64,000 bases of DNA from Runella aurantiaca (GCF_003339505.1 NZ_QPIW01000001.1:558001-622000), one strand, 5' to 3'; numbered from the stretch's first letter, positions 1-8,020 are shown. Notes: generated from the letters alone by a model not told the origin. Translations and numbers: made by a program.

Positions 1-1
1 A

Positions 2-466
2 GTAAGTATCGACGGAGCGCCTCCAAAAAACGTATTGGCACCTTGGGCCACCGTCAAAATTGTACTGCCCGTGGTCAATTTCTTCAAAGGCAATCAAGCT
101 TATTTGGGAAGCAGAGAGTGGTATCACCGCGCTTTTTTCAATAATTACACCAAGGAAGAAAGTGATTTGTTGTTTGACAAAATTGCCGTACCCGAAAGCA
201 GAAAAATTGCGCGTGATACGCTTCTTACATCGTTTGCCAAAATTGATTTCAAAAAGCCCCACAATCCATTGTTATTTATTGGAGGAGAAAAAGACAATAT
301 CTTTTCATCCTCCTTTACAAAGCAGATTGCAGGTTCGTACAAGGATAGCAATAGCACCACCGATTTTAAGGAGTTTGCAGGAAGAAGCCACTTTATTGCA
401 GGCGAAAAAGGCTGGGAAGAAGTAGCCGAATATGTATTGAACTGGATAAAAACAGTAAATGCATAA
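2..466 (+). CDS. Alpha/beta hydrolase, C-terminal part (cut by window start)
   Basis: The reading frame is open from base 2, so the gene begins before the window. About 154 residues are visible. The C-terminal pattern is that of an alpha/beta-hydrolase fold: a strand followed by GGEKDNIF, placing the acid residue, and later GRSHFI, placing the catalytic histidine, ahead of a last helix ending in NWIKTVNA. The nucleophile serine would lie outside the window, so activity and substrate cannot be judged. A strong hairpin with a T-run follows at 487-535. The family call is from pattern recognition; a generic cytoplasmic hydrolase is most likely. Confidence 0.75.
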   Translation, partial: VSIDGAPPKNVLAPWATVKIVLPVVNFFKGNQAYLGSREWYHRAFFNNYTKEESDLLFDKIAVPESRKIARDTLLTSFAKIDFKKPHNPLLFIGGEKDNIFSSSFTKQIAGSYKDSNSTTDFKEFAGRSHFIAGEKGWEEVAEYVLNWIKTVNA

Positions 467-486
467 GATGATTTTCAATGACGAAA

Positions 487-535
487 ACATCCCCAAGCGA
501 AGTTGAAAATACACTTTGCTTGGGGATGTTTTTTT
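487..535 (+). terminator. Intrinsic terminator after the alpha/beta hydrolase
   Basis: Perfect 12-bp arms (487-498 and 518-529, core CATCCCCAAGC / GCTTGGGGATG) are followed by a run of T to 535. It lies 20 bases after the hydrolase stop codon. Confidence 0.9.
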
Positions 536-636
536 GTGGCTGCTGACCGTTTGATAAGTTTTGTACCTGCTTTAAGTAAAAGTACCATGAACTATCTTTT
601 TGATAATCAGCCACTTTGTTTTCGAGTTTTATTGCT

Positions 637-668
637 GATTGCGGTATATTTTGAAATATTCCGCAATC
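637..668. repeat. Near-perfect 32-bp palindrome downstream of lipB
   Basis: The arms GATTGCGG-T-ATATTT (637-651) and AAATAT-T-CCGCAATC (654-668) pair except for one central T-T mismatch. No T-run follows on either strand, so a simple terminator is unlikely. It lies between the hydrolase terminator and the end of lipB. Confidence 0.6.
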
Positions 669-714
669 GAAACTTTTGTATTAACCGCCGTGACCTTTGT
701 TGGTATAAAATTTA

Positions 715-1434
715 CTAGTCTTCTAACTCCATCGCAAACAAATCCACTAAATGCCCTTTTACTTTTTCTTCTACTTCAGCCATGGGGAGTTCGCGGCCGA
801 GTTCTTGTTGCAGGGAAGTCACGGCTTTGTCGGTGATGCCGCAGGGAACGATGTGCCCAAAATACGATAAATCGGTGTTGACATTGAACGCAAAACCATG
901 CATCGTGACCCAACGGCTGCATTTTACGCCCATTGCGCATATCTTGCGCGGGTTTTGCAGCGTTTCAAAATCCAGCCACACGCCCGTCAGCCCATCAATT
1001 CTTCCTGCTGAAAGTCCGTAATCGGCGCAGGTCAGAATGATGGCTTCTTCCAGCGTACGCATGTAGCGGTGAATGTCGGTAAAGAAATTCTCTAAGTCTA
1101 GAATCGGATAGCCTACCAGTTGGCCGGGGCCGTGGTAAGTAATATCGCCACCACGATTGATTTTATAGTAAGTGGCCTGTATTTCAGCCAATTGGGTTGC
1201 GTCAACCAATAAATTATCGGGATGTCCGCTTTTGCCCAGCGTGTAGACATGCGGATGCTGACAGAAAAGCAGGTGATTGGTGGTGCTGCGTTGTTGGTCA
1301 ACGGGGGCATTCCGATTGTGGGCTTTGATACCTACATTTTCGGCCAAAAGCTTCTCCTGATAGTCCCAGGCCTGCTGATAATCAATCAGGTTTAATTCCT
1401 CAAAACGGACTTTTTTGTTCAATACGGTGTTCAT
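715..1434 (-). CDS. lipB: Octanoyltransferase LipB
   Basis: Lipoyl(octanoyl) transferase moves the octanoyl group from acyl carrier protein to lipoyl domains of cytoplasmic dehydrogenase complexes, the first step of lipoate synthesis. The 239-residue protein carries the family signature RGGDITYHGPGQLVGYPI (about residues 94-111), the conserved lysine of KICAMG (Lys164) and the catalytic cysteine of HIVPCGITDKAV (Cys198). It is slightly longer than the E. coli enzyme because of an insert near residues 40-52. The next gene rightward is on the other strand, so lipB is probably transcribed alone. No lipA is visible in the window. Confidence 0.96.
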   Translation of the reverse strand: MNTVLNKKVRFEELNLIDYQQAWDYQEKLLAENVGIKAHNRNAPVDQQRSTTNHLLFCQHPHVYTLGKSGHPDNLLVDATQLAEIQATYYKINRGGDITYHGPGQLVGYPILDLENFFTDIHRYMRTLEEAIILTCADYGLSAGRIDGLTGVWLDFETLQNPRKICAMGVKCSRWVTMHGFAFNVNTDLSYFGHIVPCGITDKAVTSLQQELGRELPMAEVEEKVKGHLVDLFAMELED

Positions 1435-1462
1435 ACATCACTAACGAAAAGACGAAATTACC

Positions 1463-1470
1463 TAACTTTG
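1463..1470 (+). promoter_or_regulatory. Possible Bacteroidota -7 element (TAACTTTG)
   Basis: TAACTTTG matches the Bacteroidota -7 consensus TAnnTTTG and lies 17 bases before the ATG at 1488. I see no good -33 TTTG at the proper spacing, so this rests on one element. Confidence 0.35.
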
Positions 1471-1487
1471 TCGAAACACTTACGGCT

Positions 1488-1729
1488 ATGCGTCAAATAA
1501 CCATTCAAGTACCTGACCAACAATACGAATTTTTTATGCAGTTGGTTCGTAATCTTAAATTTGTGAAAGTGAAGCAGGAATCCCCGCTTGAGGCTCAACT
1601 TACGCCTTCACAAAAAAAACGTTGAAAAATATTAAGCAGGGGTTTGAAGAGTTAAAACTGGTAGAAGAAGGTAAAATGAAAACCATTCCTGCCGAAGATT
1701 TTTCATTTATCCGTGAAAATCCGTGTTAG
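1488..1729 (+). pseudogene. Frameshifted small antitoxin-like gene
   Basis: An ATG at 1488 opens a 45-residue frame (MRQITIQVPDQQYEFFMQLV...) that stops at 1623-1625, right after a run of eight A (1612-1619). Adding one A lets the reading continue TLKNIKQGFEELKLVEEGKM and IPAEDF to a stop at 1727-1729. This makes a protein of about 80 residues resembling small Bacteroidota proteins usually found with RelE/ParE-type toxins. The expected C-terminal end is replaced by sequence from a repeat (1709-1752), and no toxin gene follows. It is either a decayed gene or a slippage site in the A-run. The antitoxin label is from memory of the family and is tentative. Confidence 0.55.
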
Positions 1730-1752
1730 AATATCAGTGTCATCCGTGTTCC
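1709..1752 (+). repeat. Degenerate 'ATCCGTG' intergenic repeat, copy 1
   Basis: The stretch contains ATCCGTG, AATCCGTGTTAG, ATCAGTGTC and ATCCGTGTTCC in succession. The style matches an inverted copy at 59956-59992. It replaces the end of the broken small gene. The rest of 1753-1884 shows no gene or hairpin I can support. Confidence 0.5.
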
Positions 1753-1884
1753 AAATCGTTTGCTTTATTCAGTATAATTTTACGAAGAAGACTATTGGTT
1801 TCTACCTAAAAAAACACCGATTGAAATAGATTCCTACGGAATGACAAAAAATGGCAGCGAAAAAAAGGGAGTGATAGAAAAATT

Positions 1885-2736
1885 ATGATTTTAATAGCAG
1901 ACAGCGGCGCGACCAAAACCGATTGGCGCATCATCAACCCACAAGGAGGAATTCAACAGGCAAAAACGATAGGGTTGAGCCCGTATTACCAAACTTCTGA
2001 ATCCATTGCGGCCGAATTGACCCAAAACTTACTTCCTGCGGTCAACGGCGAAGTGTCCGAAATTCATTTTTACGGCACGGGTTGCGCAGGAGAAGAGCCT
2101 TGTGCCATTGTTCGACGTGGTTTACAGGCGGTTTTTCCAACAGCCCAAACCATCGAAGTAGATAGTGATATGCTCGGCGCGGCGCGTGGACTCTGCGGCC
2201 ACGAAGCGGGCATTGCCTGTATCTTGGGTACGGGCTCCAACAACTGTTTGTACAATGGGCGCGACATTGCCGATAAAATCCCCTCGCTGGGCTTTTGGCT
2301 TGGCGATGAAGGCAGCGGCGGATATTTGGGCAAAACCCTCGTAACGGCGTTTTTACAGAAAGAAATGCCCGAAGACTTGGCCCAAAAATTCGCCAAGCGC
2401 TACGGGCTGAATCGTGAAATTGTGCTGGAAAATGCGTACAAAAAACCGTTTCCTAATCGCTACTTTGCTACTTTTTCTAAGTTTTTATTCGACAACCGCA
2501 GCCATCCGTTTGCTTACAAATTGGTGTATGATGCGTTTATTGAATTTTTGACCAAATACGTCTGCAAACTTCCTGATTATCAAAAGTATAAAGCTCATTT
2601 TGTGGGCTCGGTATCTTTTTATTACAGCGATATTCTGCGCCGCGCCGCTGCCGAAAAAGGCATTGTCGTGGGTCATATCATGGAAACACCCATCGCAGGT
2701 TTGGCGTTGTATCATCGGCCCGTGGTGGAGCCTTAA
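1885..2736 (+). CDS. BadF/BadG-type ATPase, N-acetylglucosamine-kinase-like
   Basis: This is a sugar-kinase-fold protein of the BadF/BadG/BcrA/BcrD (NAGK-like) family, which phosphorylates amino sugars such as GlcNAc with ATP. Visible motifs are the phosphate-1 loop DSGATKTDW (residues 6-14), the conserved Asp region VDSDMLGAAR (92-101), the phosphate-2 loop LGTGSNN (114-120) and GFWLGDEGSGG (136-146). The length of 283 residues fits the cytoplasmic Bacteroidota members linked to cell-wall sugar recycling. No signal peptide is seen. The last bases overlap the end of the convergent DUF4406 gene by four bases. Substrate is inferred from the family only. Confidence 0.85.
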   Translation: MILIADSGATKTDWRIINPQGGIQQAKTIGLSPYYQTSESIAAELTQNLLPAVNGEVSEIHFYGTGCAGEEPCAIVRRGLQAVFPTAQTIEVDSDMLGAARGLCGHEAGIACILGTGSNNCLYNGRDIADKIPSLGFWLGDEGSGGYLGKTLVTAFLQKEMPEDLAQKFAKRYGLNREIVLENAYKKPFPNRYFATFSKFLFDNRSHPFAYKLVYDAFIEFLTKYVCKLPDYQKYKAHFVGSVSFYYSDILRRAAAEKGIVVGHIMETPIAGLALYHRPVVEP

Positions 2737-3101
2737 GAAATTCGGGGAATTTCGGACAAAGTTCGGTAAATGATTTTTCCTTTTGCTTTACCAGTGTTGA
2801 CCATCTCGTCGGCACCCTGAGAAGGCCCACCAACGCGCAAAACCGCACTGCAAAAATCAATTAACTGAACCGCTACTGGGTGAAAAATCGCATTGAAAAC
2901 CGCATCACCGAGTTGTTTAGAGCCTGCTTTTTGGATGAGAGGCAATGCAAACCATTCGCCCAAAACAGGCAAATGACCCAATTGATACACCTGCAACGCG
3001 ATTTCGGTCATCAACTGAACATTTTTTTCAATGAGGTCAGGATTGTCACTGGTACCAGAGCGGTAAGGGCCAGCAATCAATATCATTTGGGGAGTAGGCA
3101 T
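2733..3101 (-). CDS. DUF4406 (nucleoside deoxyribosyltransferase-like) protein
   Basis: A small cytoplasmic protein of 122 residues. It starts with MILIAGPYRSGTSDNP and contains RVGGPSQGADEMV. Both resemble the substrate-binding and catalytic segments of the nucleoside 2-deoxyribosyltransferase superfamily, to which DUF4406 belongs. The biochemical role is unknown. Its ATG shares one base with the TGA of nudK (TGATG at 3099-3103), so it is translationally coupled as the second gene of a nudK operon. Pairing with a Nudix enzyme suggests nucleotide or nucleotide-sugar clean-up; that is inference. Confidence 0.75.
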   Translation of the reverse strand: MPTPQMILIAGPYRSGTSDNPDLIEKNVQLMTEIALQVYQLGHLPVLGEWFALPLIQKAGSKQLGDAVFNAIFHPVAVQLIDFCSAVLRVGGPSQGADEMVNTGKAKGKIIYRTLSEIPRIS

Positions 3102-3682
3102 CAGAGGAGTTGGTTTATTTTAGCGTATTGGAGGAGCATGATTGTTTTTCCGTCTTTGATTTCGCCCGTTTCCATCATTTTGAGCGCCTGCTGGAAAGGA
3201 AGCTCCAACACCTGTATGTTTTCCTGCTCATGTTCGGCTCCGCCGCCCTCGTTGACTTTCATGTCTTTGTGGTATTCGGCCACGAAAAAGTAAAGAATTT
3301 CGGTCACTGACCCGGGCGACATGTAGGCTTCAAAAATTTTCTTTACCTGCGTAATTCGGTAGCCCGTTTCTTCTTCGGTCTCTCTTCTAATACAATCTTC
3401 GGCGTTATCTTTGTCGAGCAATCCAGCACAAGCCTCAATTAACATTCCCGTTGCGTTGCCGTTGACGTAGGTAGGCATTCTGAATTGTTGGGTAAGAATC
3501 ACGCTTTGGTTTTCACGGTTGTAAAGAAGAATCACGGCGCCGTTGCCGCGGTCGTAGGCCTCCCGTGATTGTTGGGCCCATTTTCCAGCAGGATTGCGAT
3601 AGTCAAAGGTGATTTTTTTGAGGGTATACCAATTGTCTGAAAGCAGTTTTTCTTCAATGATTTTAACGTTTGGGTTATTCAT
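3101..3682 (-). CDS. nudK: GDP-mannose pyrophosphatase, NudK-type Nudix hydrolase
   Basis: The 193-residue protein aligns by eye along its whole length with E. coli NudK, which cleaves GDP-mannose to GMP and mannose-1-phosphate. Shared segments are [36 protein letters not shown], the variant Nudix box from GLLDKDN to [28 protein letters not shown], and the ending [17 protein letters not shown] start it at the ATG at 3682 ([14 protein letters not shown]), because the upstream in-frame ATG at 3769 would add a non-homologous stretch running into the divergent regulator. It forms an operon with the DUF4406 gene. Confidence 0.93.
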   Translation of the reverse strand: MNNPNVKIIEEKLLSDNWYTLKKITFDYRNPAGKWAQQSREAYDRGNGAVILLYNRENQSVILTQQFRMPTYVNGNATGMLIEACAGLLDKDNAEDCIRRETEEETGYRITQVKKIFEAYMSPGSVTEILYFFVAEYHKDMKVNEGGGAEHEQENIQVLELPFQQALKMMETGEIKDGKTIMLLQYAKINQLL

Positions 3683-3690
3683 GTCTGTTA

Positions 3691-3726
3691 ATTTGATTGT
3701 TTTTGAATGAATTTGATTATTTTTGA
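3691..3726. promoter_or_regulatory. Direct-repeat operator-like site with a deoR-side promoter
   Basis: ATTTGATTGTTTTTGA (3691-3706) recurs as ATTTGATTATTTTTGA (3711-3726), one mismatch in 16, exactly 20 bases apart. The second copy contains a perfect -7 element TATTTTTG (3718-3725), and TTG at 3697-3699 sits 18 bases upstream, giving a plausible promoter for the DeoR-type gene at 3746. Placement between nudK and the regulator suggests autoregulation and control of both sides; binding is inference. Confidence 0.55.
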
Positions 3727-3745
3727 GCAAAATAAATAAGTTAAG

Positions 3746-4498
3746 ATGAGTTATCAAAGCAGAAAGCAAATCATTTTAAAAATCGTTGAAGAAAAAGGAG
3801 AGGCAGAGGTCAAGGAATTGGCGCAATTGATTGATACTTCAGAGATTACGATACGACGCGATTTGGGGCAAATGGCGGCCGATGGACTCATTTACCGTAC
3901 TCACGGCGGAGCCATGAAATTGAGTCTGGTGAACCCACCTGTCAGTTTTGTACAAAAATCAGGAGTCAATGCCGAAAAAAAAGAGCATATCTGCCGTTTG
4001 GCAGCGGCCGAAATCAACGACGGAGACGTGATTTTTATGGATTGTGGCAGCACCGTTTTTCGGCTTTGCCCGTTCATCAAAAACAAAAAAATAAAGGTCA
4101 TTACTAATTCATTGCCCGTGGTGTATGAGCTGATGAATACAGAAGTTTCCATCAATTTGATTGGTGGAGAATTGGATAATGAACGTCAGGCAGTGCACGG
4201 AGTCATTGCTACTGAGCACATTCAACGTTACCGTGCCAACAAAGCCTTTCTGGGGGTTGATGGCATTTCAGCCCAAAACGGCCTGAGTGCTGGAAGCGAA
4301 AAAGAGGCAGAAATGACCAAAGCGATGGCCTCCAATGCCCTTATAACTTACCTGTTGTGTGATTCTACGAAGTTGGGCCGAAACCGATACCTGACCTTTG
4401 CACCGCTTCAATTGGTGAATGTATTGGTGACCGATGAGCAGGCAGAAGACAGAATAGAGGGGTTTAAAAACGCGGGTTTGCGGGTTTTAAATCAATAA
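3746..4498 (+). CDS. DeoR/GlpR-family transcriptional regulator
   Basis: A 250-residue cytoplasmic repressor-type protein. Residues 1-60 hold the DeoR winged helix-turn-helix ([14 protein letters not shown]..., then [20 protein letters not shown] and THGGA). Residues about 75-235 form the sugar-phosphate-sensing domain with [33 protein letters not shown] and FLGVDGIS. Members usually bind a phosphorylated sugar. It is divergent from nudK-DUF4406, with a 63-base gap containing two near-identical 16-base repeats, so these genes are its first candidate targets. The effector cannot be read from sequence. Confidence 0.92.
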   Translation: MSYQSRKQIILKIVEEKGEAEVKELAQLIDTSEITIRRDLGQMAADGLIYRTHGGAMKLSLVNPPVSFVQKSGVNAEKKEHICRLAAAEINDGDVIFMDCGSTVFRLCPFIKNKKIKVITNSLPVVYELMNTEVSINLIGGELDNERQAVHGVIATEHIQRYRANKAFLGVDGISAQNGLSAGSEKEAEMTKAMASNALITYLLCDSTKLGRNRYLTFAPLQLVNVLVTDEQAEDRIEGFKNAGLRVLNQ

Positions 4499-4542
4499 AT
4501 AATGGCAGAAAATCCATTATTTATTTCCCCTAAAAACAAAAA

Positions 4543-4574
4543 AAGTCGAGGACGGCAGTTGCTGTCCCCGACTT
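4543..4574 (-). terminator. Hairpin with U-run on the minus strand only
   Basis: The arms 4543-4553 and 4564-4574 (AAGTCGAGGAC / GTCCCCGACTT, one A-C mismatch) form a stable stem. On the plus strand it is followed by GCGCG rather than T. On the minus strand it is followed by a long U-rich run (complement of the A-run at 4534-4544). No minus-strand gene lies to its right for several kilobases. It could also end the deoR transcript without a tail. Confidence 0.55.
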
Positions 4575-4740
4575 GCGCGTGTGCGTTCCTCAAATAATAA
4601 AGGCAAACATGCCCTATAAGCCTAAGCTCCCTCAGTCTTACAAAAACTATGTACGGAAAAAATCACTTTGGGGTTGCGCTTTTCTGAGAAATTTCTGTAA
4701 AATCCTTGGAAGGGATGTAAAAAATGAGAAAATTAGTTTT

Positions 4741-4748
4741 TACCTTTG
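4741..4748 (+). promoter_or_regulatory. Likely promoter element for the RRM gene, with structured leader
   Basis: TACCTTTG is a perfect TAnnTTTG -7 element, implying a leader of about 115 bases before the ATG at 4870. No -33 TTTG is seen. The leader holds a hairpin with GGACGG (4810-4815) and CCGTCC (4831-4836). The gene-free stretch 4499-4869 otherwise holds only the hairpin at 4543-4574. Confidence 0.4.
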
Positions 4749-4869
4749 TCTCGCTATTGGAAGTTTCTCTGTTTCTCTCGACCGCATTGCTGCGTACTTG
4801 TCATCTGTCGGACGGAGTTTAGATCGAAGGCCGTCCGTAGCGCACCAAACGTTTTTACTGATCAAACAA

Positions 4870-5244
4870 ATGAACATTTATGTAGCAAACGTCCCGTTCA
4901 AGGCGAACGATGACGAATTACGCGAATTATTCGAGGAATTTGGCGAGGTATCTTCTGCCCGCATTATCATGGACAAGTTTACGGGTAAGAGCCGGGGTTT
5001 CGCTTTTGTCGAAATGCCTAATGACGACGAGGCTAAGCAAGCCATTTCACAGTTGAATGAATTTGATTTTATGGGTAAAGTGCTCGTTGTAAACGAAGCA
5101 CGTCCCCGTGAAGATCGTCCACGCACTGGTGGCGGTGGCGGTTTTGGCGGCGGCGGCAATCGTGGTGGCAGTGGCGGCGGAAGCCGTGGCGGCTATGGCG
5201 GTGGCGGTGGTGGCCGTGACAACGATTTCAAGAAACGTTGGTAA
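4870..5244 (+). CDS. RRM RNA-binding protein with glycine-rich tail
   Basis: A small cytoplasmic RNA-binding protein of 124 residues. One RRM domain fills residues 1-80, with RNP2 IYVANV (3-8) and RNP1 KSRGFAFVEM (40-49). A low-complexity Gly/Arg tail follows from about residue 84 and ends DNDFKKRW. Proteins of this shape are abundant in Bacteroidota and cyanobacteria and are thought to act in post-transcriptional control. I take the ATG at 4870 because the RRM starts there; an in-frame extension upstream to 4573 crosses the promoter-like element and has no homologous look. A strong terminator follows at 5270. Confidence 0.93.
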   Translation: MNIYVANVPFKANDDELRELFEEFGEVSSARIIMDKFTGKSRGFAFVEMPNDDEAKQAISQLNEFDFMGKVLVVNEARPREDRPRTGGGGGFGGGGNRGGSGGGSRGGYGGGGGGRDNDFKKRW

Positions 5245-5269
5245 TAATAACTACATGATTTCTGTAGGG

Positions 5270-5297
5270 AGCCGATTCGAAAGAATCGGCTTTTTTT
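5270..5297 (+). terminator. Terminator after the RRM gene
   Basis: Perfect 9-bp arms AGCCGATTC (5270-5278) and GAATCGGCT (5283-5291) enclose a GAAA loop and are followed by T to 5297. Confidence 0.92.
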
Positions 5298-5443
5298 ATT
5301 CGTTTTGCATCGGTGAATGTAAGCATGCGTTTTGCCCCGTCACACTTATTGCTTTTCACTTGTTAAAATTGATTCAGTAAAAATTGTTCAATTTATTCTT
5401 GTAAAGTCAATAGCAAGGTTAGCTACAAAAAAACACCTTTCTA

Positions 5444-8020
5444 ATGACTCGTTTTAACTTCAAAGCTAAATTATACAAGGCATTCAAAGCGTGTTCCGGC
5501 GGAGTCGCGTGTATCGGATTGGCAGGGGCTTTGAGTTTATTTGCCCTGTTGTCAACCAACCAAAAGGACGGGCCTTCTCCCGCCAAAACGCCTGCCGAAG
5601 AGAAACTGACCTTTCAGCTCGAACCAGGATTTAAAATACAATTAGTGGCTGCCGAACCAATGATTCAGGCACCCGTGGTGGTTACTTTTGATGAAGACGG
5701 CCGGCTTTGGGTGGTCGAAATGAGGGGATTTATGCCCACCATCGACGGAGAAGGGGAGGAAAAACCCGTGGGGCGAATTTCGGTGCTCGAAGATAAAAAC
5801 GGCGACGGAACGATGGACCACAGTACCGTTTTTTTGGATGGATTGGTGATGCCCCGGGCCATAGCGTTGGTCAAAGGCGGTGCGCTTGTGGCCGCCAATA
5901 ATGCCCTTTGGTTGGCACAGGATTTGGACGGAAACCTAAAAGCGGAATCTAAAATACTCCTTGATTCAACCTACGCCCGCAATGGCTTGCCCGAACATAC
6001 AGACAATGGGCTGATGCTCAACACTGACAACTGGATTTACAACGCCAAATCGCGCCTACGGTACCGGCTTGAAGACGGCAAATGGCGGCGCGATAGTACC
6101 GAGTTTCGGGGGCAATGGGGCATGAGCCACGATGACGAAGGCCGCCTTTACTATAATTATAACTGGTCGCAGTTGCACGGGGATTTGGTGCCGCCCAATT
6201 ATCTTTCGCGCAATAAAAACCACACACCTACTACTGGTATTGACCACGGGTTTACGATTGACCGTCGGATTTATCCCATACGCCCCAATCCCGCCGTCAA
6301 TCGGGGGTATATTCCTGGAACATTAGACGCTTCGGGACGATTGCTAGAGTTTACAGCCGCGTGTTCTCCGTTGGTGCTCAGGGGTGGTGTTTTCCCAAAA
6401 GAATACAACGGAAATGTATTTGTGTGTGAGCCTGCGGGAAATCTCATCAAACGCAATGCAGTAGACAAAACGGGTTTTATGGTATCGGCCCGCGACCCGC
6501 ACCCGGGCAAAGAATTTCTGGCTTCGACCGACGAACGTTTTCGCCCCGTAGCTTTGACGACTGGACCCGACGGAGCCTTGTACGTGGCAGATATGTACCG
6601 AGGACTCATTCAGCACGGGGCCTACGTAACTCCCTATTTAAAAGAGCAAACCCTCACCCGAAAATTGGTGCAACCCATCAATCGGGGGCGTATTTGGCGG
6701 ATCGTTCCAGCCGACTGGAAACCCACCAAGCCGCGTAAGTTATCGAAGGCATCTTCGGCGGAGTTGGTAGCAGCCCTGTCGCAACCCGACGGGTGGCAAC
6801 GAGACATGGCGCAACGTTTGCTCGTTGAGCGAAATGATAAACAAAGCATTCCGTTATTGACCGATTTGGTGCTAAACGGAGCCAATCAATTAGGTCGTTT
6901 TCATGCTTTATGGACGCTCGAAGGCCTACATTCAACTTCTGCCGACCTTCTTTTTACATTATTAGGGGATAAAAATCCCCTTGTCAGCGCCAATGCGCTT
7001 CGTTTATTGGAGCCTTTTGCCAAAAGAGACGCGGCGGTGCGCGTGAAATTACAGCAAATTATCGGGCAGGTGGAGGAGAACGCGGCCCCCGAACAGGTAC
7101 TTCAAATGGCCCTTTCTGCGTACGTTCTTGAACCCGACGCGGCTCAATCCTTGTTGGCGAGAATTTTAACAATAAATATCACTTTTCCGCTGGTGCGCGA
7201 TGCAGTCATGAGTAGTTTATACAACCGTGAATTTGCCTTTTTAGCATCATTGTTGAAATCACCCCAATGGCAAACGTCGCAACCAGAGAAAGAAATATTT
7301 TTAGAAATGCTGACGACGGCGGTTGTTCGTAAACGGGATGCCAAGGAGATGACAGCGCTTTTAGCGATGCTAGATGTCGACAAAGCGTCGTTTGGGTGGC
7401 AGCAAAAAACGATGCTTACCGCGATGGTTATTCAGGGTAAAAACCGCAAACTTAAACCCATTCAACTTTCGTCGGCGCCTGCGTTGTTTGCCCGTACCGA
7501 CTGGGAGCCTCTCCAAAAAACGCGACTGCAAACTGCTTCGGCGTTGTTTGAATGGCCCGGCCACGTAGCTCAGGCGAGCCAAGTTCAGCAGAGTTTATTG
7601 AATGATGAACAGCAGCAACAGTTTGCGCTGGGGCGTCAACATTATCTCACTACCTGCGCGGGTTGCCACGGCAGTGACGGGGCGGGACTTAGCCGTTTTG
7701 GGCCACCGCTGGTAGAATCTTCGTGGGTGTTGGGCGATGAAAAACGGCTGGCACTTATTGTATTGCACGGCATGGAAGGCCCACTTGATGTGGCAGGAAA
7801 ACTTTACGATGTCCCTGATATTCTGCCCGTTATGCCTTCGCATTCTACGATGGACGATGGGGCCATTATGGCCATACTGATGTATATCCGCAATGAATGG
7901 GGCAACAATGCCGGGCCTGTAAGCAAGGGAATTGTTGGTAAAACTCGACACACTTCGCAAGGAAGAGTAGTGCCTTGGACGGCCAAAGAATTGAATCAGT
8001 ATTTGGTGGATACAAAGTAG
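5444..8020 (+). CDS. PVC-type membrane-bound dehydrogenase with C-terminal cytochrome c
   Basis: A large exported redox protein of 858 residues. An N-terminal hydrophobic segment (about 20-40) serves as signal or anchor. A sugar-dehydrogenase-like beta-propeller begins at LEPGFKIQLVAAEP and extends to about residue 430 with FDEDGRLWVVEMRG and TTGPDGALYVADMYRG. HEAT-like helical repeats follow at about 440-700. A c-type heme motif CAGCH lies at 738-742, with PPLVESSWVLG and a later methionine as likely axial ligand region. The layout matches the Neff-type dehydrogenase/heme-binding proteins of Planctomycetes, Verrucomicrobia and Bacteroidota. Substrate is unknown. The TIM-barrel isomerase and SDR downstream suggest sugar or sugar-acid oxidation in the periplasm; that is inference. 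Confidence 0.85.
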   Translation: MTRFNFKAKLYKAFKACSGGVACIGLAGALSLFALLSTNQKDGPSPAKTPAEEKLTFQLEPGFKIQLVAAEPMIQAPVVVTFDEDGRLWVVEMRGFMPTIDGEGEEKPVGRISVLEDKNGDGTMDHSTVFLDGLVMPRAIALVKGGALVAANNALWLAQDLDGNLKAESKILLDSTYARNGLPEHTDNGLMLNTDNWIYNAKSRLRYRLEDGKWRRDSTEFRGQWGMSHDDEGRLYYNYNWSQLHGDLVPPNYLSRNKNHTPTTGIDHGFTIDRRIYPIRPNPAVNRGYIPGTLDASGRLLEFTAACSPLVLRGGVFPKEYNGNVFVCEPAGNLIKRNAVDKTGFMVSARDPHPGKEFLASTDERFRPVALTTGPDGALYVADMYRGLIQHGAYVTPYLKEQTLTRKLVQPINRGRIWRIVPADWKPTKPRKLSKASSAELVAALSQPDGWQRDMAQRLLVERNDKQSIPLLTDLVLNGANQLGRFHALWTLEGLHSTSADLLFTLLGDKNPLVSANALRLLEPFAKRDAAVRVKLQQIIGQVEENAAPEQVLQMALSAYVLEPDAAQSLLARILTINITFPLVRDAVMSSLYNREFAFLASLLKSPQWQTSQPEKEIFLEMLTTAVVRKRDAKEMTALLAMLDVDKASFGWQQKTMLTAMVIQGKNRKLKPIQLSSAPALFARTDWEPLQKTRLQTASALFEWPGHVAQASQVQQSLLNDEQQQQFALGRQHYLTTCAGCHGSDGAGLSRFGPPLVESSWVLGDEKRLALIVLHGMEGPLDVAGKLYDVPDILPVMPSHSTMDDGAIMAILMYIRNEWGNNAGPVSKGIVGKTRHTSQGRVVPWTAKELNQYLVDTK

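Noticed and set aside
4573-4869. N-terminal extension of the RRM protein
   Set aside because: The extension has no recognisable domain, contains a promoter-like element and a hairpin, and the RRM starts cleanly at 4870.
5108-5380. Ala/Val-rich frame that looks like a membrane protein
   Set aside because: It is the shadow of the Gly-rich tail of the RRM gene in another frame; repeated GGT/GGC codons give GCG/GTG when shifted.
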